64,000 bases of DNA from Billgrantia ethanolica (GCF_021404305.1 NZ_JABFTX010000002.1:310001-374000), one strand, 5' to 3'. Shown: positions 34,848 through 43,558, counted from the stretch's first letter. Made by a program: numbers and translations. Notes: generated from the sequence alone by a model not told the origin.

Positions 34848-36116
34848 ATGCCCCTGACTCTCGATGACGTCCGTGAGCTGGACCGCCAGGACCCGCTGGC
34901 CACCTTCAGAAACCGCTTCGCGCTGCCGGAAGGCACGATCTACCTCGACGGCAACTCCTTGGGGGCTCAGTCCCGCGCTGCCGTGGCTTCCGTCGACGGC
35001 CTGATGAGCCAGTGGCGCGACTCGCTGATCCAGGGCTGGAACCAGGGCTGGTTCGATGCGCCGGAGCGGCTCGGCGACCGGCTGGCGCCGCTGCTGGGAG
35101 CCGAGCCGGGAGAGGTGCTGGTAACCGATACCATCACCCACAATATCTTCAAGCTGCTGGGCTATATCACCGAAGGGCAAAAGGGCACCGAAGGGCAAAA
35201 GGGCACTGAATGGCAGGGCCGGGCGCGGCCGGTGATCCTCAGCGAAGGCGGCAACTTTCCCACCGACGGCTACATCGCCCAGGGCTTCTGCCGCTTCGGT
35301 GGCTTCGAGCATCGGGTGGTGCCGGAGGGCGAGGCGCTGGATGCCTATCTCGACGAGCGGGTGGCGGCGGTGGTGCTCAGCCATGTGCACTACCGCACCG
35401 GGCGCCTGCGCGACATGGCGGCGATCACCCGCCAGGTGCATGCCAGCGGCGCCGAGGTGGTCTGGGACCTGGCCCACTCGGCCGGCGCGCTGCTCGTCGA
35501 CCTCGCCGCCTGTGGCGTGCGTTACGCGGTGGGCTGCACCTACAAGTACCTCAACGGCGGCCCCGGGGCGCCGGCCTTTCTCTACGTGCGGCGCGACTGC
35601 CAGGCGCAGGCATGGCAGCCGCTGTCGGGCTGGCTGGGCCACGCGGCGCCGTTTGCCTTCGAGGCCGATTATGCCCCCGCGCCGGGAATCTCGCGCTTTC
35701 GTACCGGCACCCACTCGCCGCTGGCCTTTGCGGCGCTGGAGGCATCCCTGGCGCTGTGGCAGGAGGTGGACCTCGCCCAACTGCGGCGCAAGAGCCAGCG
35801 CTTGATCGAGCTGTTTCGCGAGTCGTTGAGCGACTGTCTGGAGGAGTACGGCATCCGTGACATCACCCCGGACGAGGCACAGCGCGGCAGCCAGGTGGGG
35901 TTGGTGGAAAGAGAGCACGGCTACGCCATCGTCCAGGCGCTGATCGAGCGCGGTGTGATCGGCGACTACCGCGAACCGGGGCTGATGCGCTTCGGCTTCG
36001 CGCCGCTCTATCTGAGCCATGAGGACGTCTGGCAAGCGGCGCAGCATCTGCGTGAGGTGCTGGGCGCAGGCGAGCATCTCGCCCCGCGCTTTCAGCAGCG
36101 CGGGGCGGTGACTTGA
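34848..36116 (+). CDS. kynU: Kynureninase
   Basis: A 422-residue PLP enzyme cleaving kynurenine to anthranilate and alanine, the third step of the pathway. The PLP lysine is in C-T-Y-K-Y-L-N-G-G-P-G; VWDLAHSAGALLVDL supplies the cofactor Asp, and RFRTGTHSPLAFAALEASL is conserved. The ATG at 34848 has GGAG at 7 bases; the TTG at 34833 is less likely. An in-frame 18-bp duplication gives E-G-Q-K-G-T twice (about residues 109-120) in a surface loop. It converges on dctM with a 7-base gap. Confidence 0.95.
   Translation: MPLTLDDVRELDRQDPLATFRNRFALPEGTIYLDGNSLGAQSRAAVASVDGLMSQWRDSLIQGWNQGWFDAPERLGDRLAPLLGAEPGEVLVTDTITHNIFKLLGYITEGQKGTEGQKGTEWQGRARPVILSEGGNFPTDGYIAQGFCRFGGFEHRVVPEGEALDAYLDERVAAVVLSHVHYRTGRLRDMAAITRQVHASGAEVVWDLAHSAGALLVDLAACGVRYAVGCTYKYLNGGPGAPAFLYVRRDCQAQAWQPLSGWLGHAAPFAFEADYAPAPGISRFRTGTHSPLAFAALEASLALWQEVDLAQLRRKSQRLIELFRESLSDCLEEYGIRDITPDEAQRGSQVGLVEREHGYAIVQALIERGVIGDYREPGLMRFGFAPLYLSHEDVWQAAQHLREVLGAGEHLAPRFQQRGAVT
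35172..35207. repeat. In-frame 18-bp tandem duplication inside kynU
   Basis: GAAGGGCAAAAGGGCACC (35172-35189) is repeated at 35190-35207 with one change at the last base. A degenerate third start, GAATGGCAGGG, follows. It adds six residues without shifting the frame. Confidence 0.85.
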
Positions 36117-36123
36117 GAAGGGC

Positions 36124-37437
36124 TCAGTTGATCATCCCGGGCAACCAGGTGGCGATGCCGGGGAACACGATCAGCAGCGCGACCAATAGCATTGAGCAGA
36201 GAATGTAAGGGATCGCCGCGGAGTAGATCTCGCGCATGGTGGTGCCCTTGGGCGCCACGCCCTTCATCACGAACAGCAGCAGTCCCAGCGGCGGCGTGGA
36301 GAAGCTGATCTCCAGCGCCAGCAGCATGATGATGCCGAACCAGATGGGGTCGAAGCCGAGCACCTGGGCCAGCGGGAAGAAGAATGGCACCGTGAGCATC
36401 ATGATCGAGATCTGCTCCATGAAGGTGCCGAGCACCAGTAGCACGGCGAACATCGCCAGCAGCATCAGGATCGGCGCCAGGTCGAAGCTGGTGGCCCACT
36501 GGATCAGCCCGCTGGAGGCGCCGGAGAACGCCAGCAGCTGGCTGAAGGTGGCCGAGCCGAATACGATCAGGTAGGCCATCAGGGTGACCTTGAGCGCGCC
36601 GATGACCGAGAGCTTGAACGCCTCCCAGGTCATGCAGCGGAAGATCAGCGCCAGCACGATGGCGCCCAGGGCGCCGAAGGCCGCCGCCTCGGAGGGGGTG
36701 GCGAAGCCCAGCAGCATCAGCGCGACAATGAAGATCATCACGCTGATCATCGGCAGGATGTCGGTGATCACCAGCTTGAGCTTTTGCCCCAGCGGCACCG
36801 GCTCCAGCTCGTAGTTGGGGGCTGCGCTCGGGTCGAGCCGGGTCTGGATCCAGATGGTACCGATATAGAATCCTGCTAGCACCAGGCCGGGCAGGATGCC
36901 GGCGATCAGCAGCGCGCCGATGTCGACCTTGGCCAGGGTGGCCAGCAGCACGGCCAGCGCCGAGGGCGGAATGATGATGGCCAGCCCCCCGGTGCCCAGG
37001 ATCGGGCCGATGGCCATGCGCTTCTGGTAGCCGCGGCGCTCCATCTCCGGCACCAGCAGCGAGCCCATCAGCGCGGTGGAGCCCATCGATGAGCCGCTCA
37101 AGGTCGAGAAGCCGGTGCCGCCCACCACGGTGACGTAGGAGAGCCGGCCGGGCACTTTGCCCATCAGCTGGTCGATGGCGTTGAACATGCGCATGCCCAG
37201 GCCGGTGCGGAAGAACAGCTCACCCATCAGCAGGAACAGTGGAATGGGCACCAGGTTGAAGCTGGAGAGGGCGCCGAAGCCGTTGTTGAGCAGCTGGATG
37301 AGGCCGTTCTGGCCGCCCATGAAGTGCCAGGCGCCGATGACGTTGGCGGCGAGGAAGGCCAGGGCGATCGGCGTGCCGATGGCCATGAAGCCGAGAATCA
37401 GCGTCAGCAGAAAGGCCAGGGCCAGATACCATTCCAT
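36124..37437 (-). CDS. dctM: TRAP transporter large permease subunit (DctM)
   Basis: A 437-residue inner-membrane permease with about twelve hydrophobic segments; DctM signatures are GGTGFSTLSGSSMGSTALMGSLLVPEM, ILGTGGLAIIIPPSALAVLLATLA and ISFSTPPLGLLLFVMKGVAP. Its start at 37437 overlaps the dctQ stop by one base (TAATG). It is the last gene of leuC-leuD-dctP-dctQ-dctM on the minus strand. Sharing an operon with a LeuCD-type hydratase implies the imported solute is a hydroxy or unsaturated di-acid, or something converted to one. Confidence 0.94.
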   Translation of the reverse strand: MEWYLALAFLLTLILGFMAIGTPIALAFLAANVIGAWHFMGGQNGLIQLLNNGFGALSSFNLVPIPLFLLMGELFFRTGLGMRMFNAIDQLMGKVPGRLSYVTVVGGTGFSTLSGSSMGSTALMGSLLVPEMERRGYQKRMAIGPILGTGGLAIIIPPSALAVLLATLAKVDIGALLIAGILPGLVLAGFYIGTIWIQTRLDPSAAPNYELEPVPLGQKLKLVITDILPMISVMIFIVALMLLGFATPSEAAAFGALGAIVLALIFRCMTWEAFKLSVIGALKVTLMAYLIVFGSATFSQLLAFSGASSGLIQWATSFDLAPILMLLAMFAVLLVLGTFMEQISIMMLTVPFFFPLAQVLGFDPIWFGIIMLLALEISFSTPPLGLLLFVMKGVAPKGTTMREIYSAAIPYILCSMLLVALLIVFPGIATWLPGMIN

Positions 37438-37943
37438 TATTCCTTGATCCCCGCTTCGCCGCTGTGAAGGATGTCCCGCCCGACCACGAAGCGGGCGAAT
37501 TCGATGGCCATCATGGTGAAGCACACCGGGTAGGCCACGGTGAGGATCCATTTCGGCACGAAGAAGGCGCGCACGTCATAGTCGTTGCGCGCAATGTTCA
37601 TCGACACCAGGTCGTAGCCCTTCCACGCCAGCACCACGCATACCGCCACGCACAGCAGAGCCACCAGGCGACTCAGCATCTGCAGCGCCAGCGGCGGCAG
37701 GATCGAGGTGAGCAGCTCGATATGCACGTGGCCCTTGTGGCGCACCAGCCAGGGCGCGCCCAGCAGGGTCAGGTAGAACATGGCGTATTCGGTGGAGAGG
37801 AAGAACCACGCCGAGGGCTGCAGCCCCAGGTTGCGGATCACCACCGAGAGCACGATGGCGACCATCAGCCATACCAGCATGATGGCGGCAGCGAGGGCCA
37901 TGCCGTTGAGCAGCAGCAGGTAAGCACGACTGGCGTAACGCAT
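37437..37943 (-). CDS. dctQ: TRAP transporter small permease subunit (DctQ)
   Basis: A 168-residue membrane protein with four hydrophobic segments. The EYAMFYLTLLGAPWLVRHKGHVHIELL stretch between segments two and three is typical of DctQ. It bridges the receptor DctP and the permease DctM. Start ATG at 37943 after an intercistronic hairpin. Confidence 0.9.
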   Translation of the reverse strand: MRYASRAYLLLLNGMALAAAIMLVWLMVAIVLSVVIRNLGLQPSAWFFLSTEYAMFYLTLLGAPWLVRHKGHVHIELLTSILPPLALQMLSRLVALLCVAVCVVLAWKGYDLVSMNIARNDYDVRAFFVPKWILTVAYPVCFTMMAIEFARFVVGRDILHSGEAGIKE

Positions 37944-37997
37944 AAGCCTCTCCGGGCGCGATGAAAAGGGCCGAACGAACCGACGACGAGCAGCAGT

Positions 37998-38021
37998 GGG
38001 CCGGCCGCTGGCGACCGGCCC
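37998..38021 (-). promoter_or_regulatory. Intercistronic hairpin between dctP and dctQ
   Basis: GGGCCGG-N10-CCGGCCC, 7 bp, 6 bases beyond the dctP stop and without a T-tract. This is the third case in the window of a GC hairpin placed between receptor and permease genes. Confidence 0.55.
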
Positions 38022-38027
38022 CCGCGC

Positions 38028-39029
38028 TTACAGGTCGTTGAACTTCTCGATCAGCTCGTCGTAGTGCTCGAGCCCCATGGGGTGACGCTCCATCTGGCGG
38101 CGCATACGCTCCCAGGTGGCTTCGCGGGCGGCCTGGGAGAAGCGCTCGCCAGCCTCGCCTTCCAGACGGAAGACCTGCATGCCGTCGGCCTCCAGCTCGG
38201 CCTGCTGCTCCTCGGCCAGCACCTCGAAGCGTTCGGCACTGGCACGCTCGTGCTCGATGGCCACTTCCTGCAGGATCTCGCGGGCTTCCTCGCTCAGGCC
38301 GTTCCAGCTATCCAGGTTGACGATCACGCCCATGTCGGTGGAGAAGAAATCGGGATCGATGCGGTAGTTGAGGAAACGGTCCCAGTTGAGGTCCTTGAGG
38401 CCGATCTGGGTCCAGCCGGTGGCGTTGACCACGTTGCGCTCCAGCGCCGAGTAGACGTCGGTGGTGGGCAGGCTGATCGGCTGGGCGCCCAGGTAGTCCT
38501 GGAAGAAGGCGTCGTACACCGGGTTGCTGCGCAGGGTCATGCCGGAGACGCTGAGGTTGCCCTCGCTGTCCAGGCGTGGCTCGTTGATGGTGTAGAGGTT
38601 GTAGCTCACCCCGCTGTCGAACCAGCCCAGATAGTAGACCCCCATCTTCTCCTGGTGGATCTGGTTGAGCAGGTCGATGCCGCCGTTCTCACGGGCATAG
38701 ATGGCGTTGGTGTTGGAGGCCACCATGGCGTCGCGCTCGGGCACGGTGCCGGCATAGAAGCTGGCCGCGGTGTAGGCCATGTCGACCACCCCGTTGCGTA
38801 CCGCGTCGGGCTGCTCGGAGAGACCGATCACCTCGGGGCCACCGCGTACAGTGATCTGCACCACGCCTTCGCCGCGCTCGTTCACCTTGTCGACGAACTC
38901 GAGGAAGCTCTGGGTGTAGATCAGCGACGGCGGAAAAGCGTGGACGGCGGTGATGCGCTCCACGGCCAGGGCCTGGCCGGAAGCGATCAGGGCGGCGAGG
39001 CCCAGGGAGGCGATGAGAGGCTTGTTCAT
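38028..39029 (-). CDS. dctP: TRAP transporter solute-binding protein (DctP family)
   Basis: A 333-residue periplasmic receptor with a signal peptide ending near ALA-VER. DctP features include VVQITVRGGPEVIGLSEQPDAVRNGVVDM and GMTLRSNPVYDAFFQDYLGAQPISLPTTDVYSALERNVVN, where the conserved Arg (L-R-S-N) contacts the ligand carboxylate. AAAGGAG is 7 bases upstream. It follows leuD by 68 bases, which hold only a small hairpin. Confidence 0.93.
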   Translation of the reverse strand: MNKPLIASLGLAALIASGQALAVERITAVHAFPPSLIYTQSFLEFVDKVNERGEGVVQITVRGGPEVIGLSEQPDAVRNGVVDMAYTAASFYAGTVPERDAMVASNTNAIYARENGGIDLLNQIHQEKMGVYYLGWFDSGVSYNLYTINEPRLDSEGNLSVSGMTLRSNPVYDAFFQDYLGAQPISLPTTDVYSALERNVVNATGWTQIGLKDLNWDRFLNYRIDPDFFSTDMGVIVNLDSWNGLSEEAREILQEVAIEHERASAERFEVLAEEQQAELEADGMQVFRLEGEAGERFSQAAREATWERMRRQMERHPMGLEHYDELIEKFNDL

Positions 39030-39097
39030 AGTTGTTCTCCTTTGATCATCTGCAGCGTTGGTGGTCTTGTCATTGGCCCTTGGGCCGGTATTCAGCG

Positions 39098-39733
39098 TCA
39101 GCCCCGTGTGATCAGCGGTGGCGGTCCGGCATCGAGCCAGGGCCGTTGGCTGGCATAGCGAGTGGCGAAGCGGGCGATGGTTGCGGCGTGCTGACGAGTC
39201 ATGTCGATGTCGTCCCAGCCGTTGAGCAGCTTGGTGCGCCAGGTCGGTGCGATGGTAAAGGCGACGCTCAGCTCGCCGATGACGATGCGCTGAGCCTCCA
39301 GGTCGACGCGCAGTGGGGCGGGTGACTCGCCGAGTGCGGCGAGCAGTGCCTCGGCGTCTGCCTCGCTGACCGTGGCCGGCAGCAGCCCGTTGTTGACCGC
39401 ATTGGAGGCGAAGATGTCGCCGAAGCTGGGCGCGATCACGCAGCGAAAGCCGAAGTCCACCAGCGCGTAGACGGCGGCCTCCCGCGACGAGCCGGCACCG
39501 AAATTGCGCCGTGCCACCAGGGTCTTCGCCTCATCCGCCTGCGGGTGGTTGAGGATGAAACCCGCCACCGGCCGGCCGTTTTCGTCGTGGCGCAGGTCAT
39601 GCAGCAGGAAGAGTCCGTAGCCGACGCTGCGCGGCTCCTTCATGAAGCGCGCCGGAATCAGCTGGTCGGTGTCCACGTTGGCCAGCGGCAGCGGGCAGGC
39701 CGGGGCGTCGATGATCTTGATCGGTTCCATCAT
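39098..39733 (-). CDS. LeuD-like hydratase small subunit, probably catabolic
   Basis: A 211-residue swivelling-domain subunit of the isopropylmalate dehydratase/dimethylmaleate hydratase group. Motifs are NVDTDQLIPARFMK and RRNFGAGSSREAAVYALVDFGF. It pairs with the large subunit 10 bases upstream. No leuA or leuB is adjacent. The operon is shared with DctPQM and sits opposite an ICL/PEP-mutase-family lyase under a GntR regulator. I therefore read it as a degradative hydratase of a substituted maleate or malate, not the leucine enzyme; that remains inference. Confidence 0.85.
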   Translation of the reverse strand: MMEPIKIIDAPACPLPLANVDTDQLIPARFMKEPRSVGYGLFLLHDLRHDENGRPVAGFILNHPQADEAKTLVARRNFGAGSSREAAVYALVDFGFRCVIAPSFGDIFASNAVNNGLLPATVSEADAEALLAALGESPAPLRVDLEAQRIVIGELSVAFTIAPTWRTKLLNGWDDIDMTRQHAATIARFATRYASQRPWLDAGPPPLITRG

Positions 39734-39743
39734 TCGGCTCCTG

Positions 39744-41141
39744 TCACAGCTCGCGCACGTCGGCCAGGCGGCCGGCTACGGCCGCCGCGGCGACCATGGC
39801 CGGGGACATCAGGTGGGTTCTGGCTCCCGGCCCCTGGCGGCCCTTGAAGTTGCGGTTGGTGGTAGAGGCGCAGCGCTCGCCGGGCGGCACCAGATCGCCG
39901 TTCATGCCCACGCACATGGAGCAGCCGGACTCGCGCCACTCCAGTCCCGCCTCACGGAACACAGTATCCAGGCCTTCGGCCTCGGCCTGGCGCTTCACCT
40001 GGGTGGAGCCGGGCGAGACGATGCCCGGTACCTTGCTGCGCCGCCCACGCAATACCGAGGCCGCGGCGCGCAGATCCTCCATGCGTGCGTTGGTGCAGGA
40101 GCCGATGAAGACGCGGTCGATGACGATGTCGGTCAGCTTCTGGCCGGCTGCGAGGCCCATGTAGTAGAGGCTGTCGCGCAGCTGACGCGCCTTGCCGGCA
40201 TCGCGCTGGTCGGCTGGGTCGGGTACGCGGGCGTCGATGGGTAGTGCTTCTTCCGGCGAGACGCCCCAGGTCACGGTGGGGGCGATATCGGCGGCGGCGA
40301 GTCTCTCTTCGCGGTCGAAGTGGGCGCCGTCGTCGCTCTTCAGCATCTGCCAGTAGGCCAAAGCCTGCTCCCATCGCGCTCCCCGGGGGGCGAAGGGACG
40401 CCCGCGCAGGTAGTCGAAGGTGGTCGCGTCGGGGGCGATCATGCCGCAGCGGGCGCCGCCTTCGATGGAGAGGTTGCACAGCGTCAGGCGCGCTTCCATC
40501 GACAGGCTGCGGATGGCGCTGCCGGCGTATTCGATGGCGTAGCCCCGGGCGCCGTCGGCGCCCAGGCGGGCGATCCAGGTCAGGGCGATGTCCTTGGCGC
40601 TGATGCCCGGCGGCAGTTCGCCCTCGACGGTGAGGCGCATCTTCTTGGGGCGGCTCTGCCACAGGGTCTGGGTCGCCAGCACGTGGGCCACCTCTGAGGC
40701 GCCGATACCGAAGGCGATGCTGCCGAAGGCGCCGTGAGTGGAGGTGTGGCTGTCGCCGCACACCATCAGCAGTCCCGGCTGGGTCAGGCCCTGCTCGGGG
40801 CCCAGCACGTGCACGATGCCCTGGCGCGGGTCGTCGAGACCGAACAGGGTGATGCCATGGCGGCGGGTATTGTCGGTCAGCTGCTCGATCATGCCGCGCA
40901 CCTTGGCGTCGCCGATGGCATCGAGCCGGCGGGTCAGGGTCGGCACGTAGTGGTCGGCGATACCGAAGGTGAGGTCGGGGCGCGCCACCGACAGCTCGCG
41001 TTCGTGCAGCTTGTTGAAGGCATGGAAGGAGCCCTCGTGCACGAAATGGCGGTCGATCCACAGCAGGCTCTGGCCGCTTTCGCCGCGCAGAATCTCGTGG
41101 GCGTCCCACACCTTGTCGAACAGGGTCGTTGGCATTGTCAT
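39744..41141 (-). CDS. LeuC-like hydratase large subunit, probably catabolic
   Basis: A 465-residue [4Fe-4S] hydratase large subunit of LeuC type. CGDSHTSTHGAFGSIAFG, the cluster ligands in IGSCTNARMEDL and ESGCSMCVGMN, and TTNRNFKGRQGPGARTHL are intact, so an active cluster is expected. It would add or remove water on a branched C4-C7 dicarboxylate. First gene of the minus-strand leuC-leuD-dctPQM operon. The promoter lies in 41142-41271 together with three copies of a 9-bp box that is also found before the divergent operon. Confidence 0.9.
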   Translation of the reverse strand: MTMPTTLFDKVWDAHEILRGESGQSLLWIDRHFVHEGSFHAFNKLHERELSVARPDLTFGIADHYVPTLTRRLDAIGDAKVRGMIEQLTDNTRRHGITLFGLDDPRQGIVHVLGPEQGLTQPGLLMVCGDSHTSTHGAFGSIAFGIGASEVAHVLATQTLWQSRPKKMRLTVEGELPPGISAKDIALTWIARLGADGARGYAIEYAGSAIRSLSMEARLTLCNLSIEGGARCGMIAPDATTFDYLRGRPFAPRGARWEQALAYWQMLKSDDGAHFDREERLAAADIAPTVTWGVSPEEALPIDARVPDPADQRDAGKARQLRDSLYYMGLAAGQKLTDIVIDRVFIGSCTNARMEDLRAAASVLRGRRSKVPGIVSPGSTQVKRQAEAEGLDTVFREAGLEWRESGCSMCVGMNGDLVPPGERCASTTNRNFKGRQGPGARTHLMSPAMVAAAAVAGRLADVREL

Positions 41142-41177
41142 GTCGGTCGCTTCAACGGTGTTGTGTCATTCTCGTCC

Positions 41178-41242
41178 AAATACATCTATCCCAGACCGAT
41201 ATCACAGGTCAAATGTATTTTTTGTTGTGATGTAAATGTATT
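41178..41242. promoter_or_regulatory. Candidate GntR operator boxes upstream of leuC-like gene
   Basis: Three copies of AAATGTATT or its complement: AAATACAT at 41178-41185 (reverse), AAATGTATT at 41211-41219 and again at 41234-41242. They lie in an AT-rich gap between the leuC-like start and the end of the GntR gene. The same box recurs at 42153 upstream of the divergent operon. Confidence 0.6.
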
Positions 41243-41271
41243 AAAAATGGCACATTTGGTTTGCGTTACGC

Positions 41272-42084
41272 TCATGCCTGCTGCTCCGCTTCCGCCTGCC
41301 GGGGTTCCGGCGCCATCGGTTCCCAGTAGCGTGCCGCTTCGTCACCGGTGCGGTTGAGATCGATCTGAATGCGGTAGCGGTCGGGGCGGTAGAGCGCGTC
41401 GAGATGCTCCACGCCGCGGCCCTCTTCGTCGTACACCACCCGGGTCAGCGAGATCAGCGGCGAGCCCACCGAGACCTCCAGCGCCTCGGCCACCTCGTGG
41501 GTGGCCAGGGTGGCCGAGATGGTCTGGGCGGCGTGGTCGACCTTCACGCCGCCGCGCTCGAGCAGTGCGAACAGCGGTGTCTGCGACAGGTCGGCTTCGT
41601 TGTAGTGCAGGGCGATGTACTCCGGCACGTGGGTCACCAGGTAGGAGAACGGCTTGCCATCCGCCATGCGCACGCGAATCGAGCGCTGCACCTTGTCGCC
41701 CTCACGCAGCCCCAGGCTCTCGCGTACCGGCTCCGGCGGCTTGGCGTAGCAGAACTCCAGCAGTCGTACCCGTGAGGCCTTGCTCATCTTGACCATGTTG
41801 GGTAGCAGGTTGGCGACGCTGGCAGTCATCACCGTGGCATCCAGCGGCTGCTCCAGCACCACGGTGCCGAGTCCGGGCTTGCGTGCCACCAGTCCCGCTT
41901 CGTTGAGCGCCTGCATGGCGCGCCTGACCGTGACCCGCGACACACCGTACTGCTCGGCCAGTTTCAGCTCGCCGGGCAGCTTGCGCCCCGGCGCCAGCCG
42001 GCCGCTGAGAATGGCGTCCTTGAGCAGCAGATAGATGCGATGGGACTTGGTGCCCCCAACGGAATTCGCATGCGTATCGTTCAT
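41272..42084 (-). CDS. GntR/HutC-family regulator with UTRA domain
   Basis: A 270-residue regulator: N-terminal winged helix (residues ~12-80; KLAEQYGVSRVTVRRAMQALNEAGLVARKPGLGTVV) and a C-terminal UTRA ligand-binding domain (~100-250; SIRVRMADGKPFSYLVTHVPEYIA). The ATG at 42084 is chosen because AAGGA is 8 bases upstream; the frame remains open to 42150. It lies between the leuC operon and the divergent lyase operon, each preceded by AAATGTATT boxes, so it is the likely controller of both. The ligand is probably a pathway acid. Confidence 0.9.
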   Translation of the reverse strand: MNDTHANSVGGTKSHRIYLLLKDAILSGRLAPGRKLPGELKLAEQYGVSRVTVRRAMQALNEAGLVARKPGLGTVVLEQPLDATVMTASVANLLPNMVKMSKASRVRLLEFCYAKPPEPVRESLGLREGDKVQRSIRVRMADGKPFSYLVTHVPEYIALHYNEADLSQTPLFALLERGGVKVDHAAQTISATLATHEVAEALEVSVGSPLISLTRVVYDEEGRGVEHLDALYRPDRYRIQIDLNRTGDEAARYWEPMAPEPRQAEAEQQA

Positions 42085-42152
42085 GGTTCGATCCTTGTGC
42101 ATAGTTGTCGGTTGCGATGAAGCGCTTGACGGAAGGGTCGGGGTGGACATAG

Positions 42153-42161
42153 AAATGTATT
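42153..42161 (+). promoter_or_regulatory. Candidate GntR operator box before the lyase operon
   Basis: AAATGTATT, the same 9-bp box seen three times near 41178-41242, here 82 bases upstream of the NTF2-like gene start and 69 bases upstream of the GntR start. ATGCAT follows directly. Confidence 0.55.
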
Positions 42162-42242
42162 ATGCATAGGACAGCTTTGTGTGCCATGCAATTCGAAGAA
42201 TAGCGCCAAACAACGACAAAGGCTTCTTCCCAGGAGACCCCT

Positions 42243-42629
42243 ATGCCTGCCAACAAGCCTGCTGCTGCCCCCGAAGAGGTCGTGCGCGACTTCCTGGCGG
42301 CAATGGAGGCGCGCGAGCTCGAGCGTGCCGGTGCCCTGCTCGACGAGGAGTTCAGCATGGTCTTTCCGGGCAGTGGCGAGATGCATCGCCTCGAAGAGCT
42401 GGTGGCCTGGGCCGCCGACCGCTACCGCTTCGTGCGCAAGCGCATCGCCGCGGTGGAAGCCTGTGATGGCAATGGCGTCACAGCGGTGTTCTGCCATGGC
42501 GAGCTCGACGGCGAGTGGCCCGACGGCACCCCCTTTGCCGGGGTGCGTTTCATCGACCGCTTCGAGCTGCGCCACGGCCGGATAGTGCGACAGCAGGTCT
42601 GGAACGACCTGGCGCTGGCACGTCCCTGA
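42243..42629 (+). CDS. SnoaL/NTF2-like domain protein
   Basis: A 128-residue single-domain protein of the NTF2-like superfamily. EEVVRDFLAAMEARELERAGALLDEEFSMVFPG and the closing FIDRFELRHGRIVRQQVWNDLA give the helix-then-sheet cone. Members act as small hydrolases, isomerases or decarboxylases on hydrophobic substrates, or only bind ligands. First gene of the six-gene plus-strand operon (AGGAG 8 bases upstream), so a role in the same pathway is likely, but no catalytic residues can be named. Confidence 0.75.
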   Translation: MPANKPAAAPEEVVRDFLAAMEARELERAGALLDEEFSMVFPGSGEMHRLEELVAWAADRYRFVRKRIAAVEACDGNGVTAVFCHGELDGEWPDGTPFAGVRFIDRFELRHGRIVRQQVWNDLALARP

Positions 42630-42682
42630 ACAGGGGCGACGTACCACTTACCGACTTTCCGAACATGAGGAATTCACCCGTC

Positions 42683-43558
42683 ATGACTGTTGATGCTAGC
42701 GACCTCAAGGCCAGGCTGCACGCTCCCGACATCGTCGTAGCACCTGGCGTTTATGACGCCCTGAGCGCTTCGCTCGCCGCCGAGGCGGGCTTCGATACCG
42801 TCTACCTCTCGGGGGCCAGCATCGCCTACACCCAGCTCGGCCGCCCCGACATCGGCCTGGTCAGCGTCAGCGAGGTCAATGATGTGATGGCGCACATCCG
42901 CGAGCGCACCGAGCTCTCCGTGGTGGTGGATTGCGACACCGGCTTCGGCAACGCCATGAACGTCATGCGCAGCGTGCGCATGCTGGAGCGCGCCGGGGCC
43001 AACGCCATCCAACTCGAGGATCAGACCTACCCCAAGCGCTGCGGCCACCTGCGCGGCAAGACCCTGGTGTCCCAAGGCGAGATGGTGGGCAAGCTCAAGG
43101 CCGCACTGGACGCTCGCGCGAGCGATGCGACCCTGATCATCGGGCGCACCGATGCAGTAGCGGTGGAGGGTACGGCCCGGGCCATCGAGCGTGCCCATGC
43201 CTACCGCGAGGCCGGGGTCGACGTGCTGTTCATCGAAGGCATTCGCAGCGACGACGACATCGCCAGCATCATGGCCGAGTTCCGCGGCAAGATCCCGATC
43301 ATGGCCAACATGGTGGAGGGGGGCGATACGCCGCTGCAGAATGCCCAGGCGCTGCAGGCGCTGGGTTTCTCGCTGGTGATCTTCCCCGGTGCTCTGGTGC
43401 GCGCCTTCACCCATATGGCGAGCCAGTTCTTCGGCACCCTGCGCCGCGACGGCACCACCGACGCCTTCCGTGAGCGTATGCTCGACTTCAGTCAGCTCAA
43501 CGAGGTGCTCGGCACCCGCAAGATGCTCGAGCTGGGCGAGAAGTACGACGCCCACTGA
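42683..43558 (+). CDS. Isocitrate lyase/PEP mutase family lyase (dimethylmalate/methylisocitrate lyase-like) 1
   Basis: A 291-residue Mg-dependent TIM-barrel lyase. VDCDTGFGNAMNV binds Mg and EDQTYPKRCGH is the K/R-x-C-G-H catalytic loop of carbon-carbon lyases in the family (PrpB, dimethylmalate lyase, oxaloacetate hydrolase). IIGRTDA follows. It would cleave a 2-hydroxy (alkyl-malate or methylisocitrate-like) acid to a keto acid plus a carboxylic acid. With a LeuCD-type hydratase under the same regulator, dimethylmalate lyase-like chemistry is the closest analogy, as in anaerobic nicotinate breakdown. The ATG at 42683 is preferred for its GAGGA; 42665 has no signal. Confidence 0.88.
   Translation: MTVDASDLKARLHAPDIVVAPGVYDALSASLAAEAGFDTVYLSGASIAYTQLGRPDIGLVSVSEVNDVMAHIRERTELSVVVDCDTGFGNAMNVMRSVRMLERAGANAIQLEDQTYPKRCGHLRGKTLVSQGEMVGKLKAALDARASDATLIIGRTDAVAVEGTARAIERAHAYREAGVDVLFIEGIRSDDDIASIMAEFRGKIPIMANMVEGGDTPLQNAQALQALGFSLVIFPGALVRAFTHMASQFFGTLRRDGTTDAFRERMLDFSQLNEVLGTRKMLELGEKYDAH

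Noticed and set aside
33930-36077. A 715-codon minus-strand frame opposite kynA-kynB-kynU
   Set aside because: Antisense of three clearly identified genes; no plausible protein features.
39098-41141. leuD-leuC as leucine biosynthesis genes
   Set aside because: No leuA or leuB nearby, GntR control, and an operon shared with a DctPQM transporter argue for a catabolic hydratase; I left gene symbols blank.
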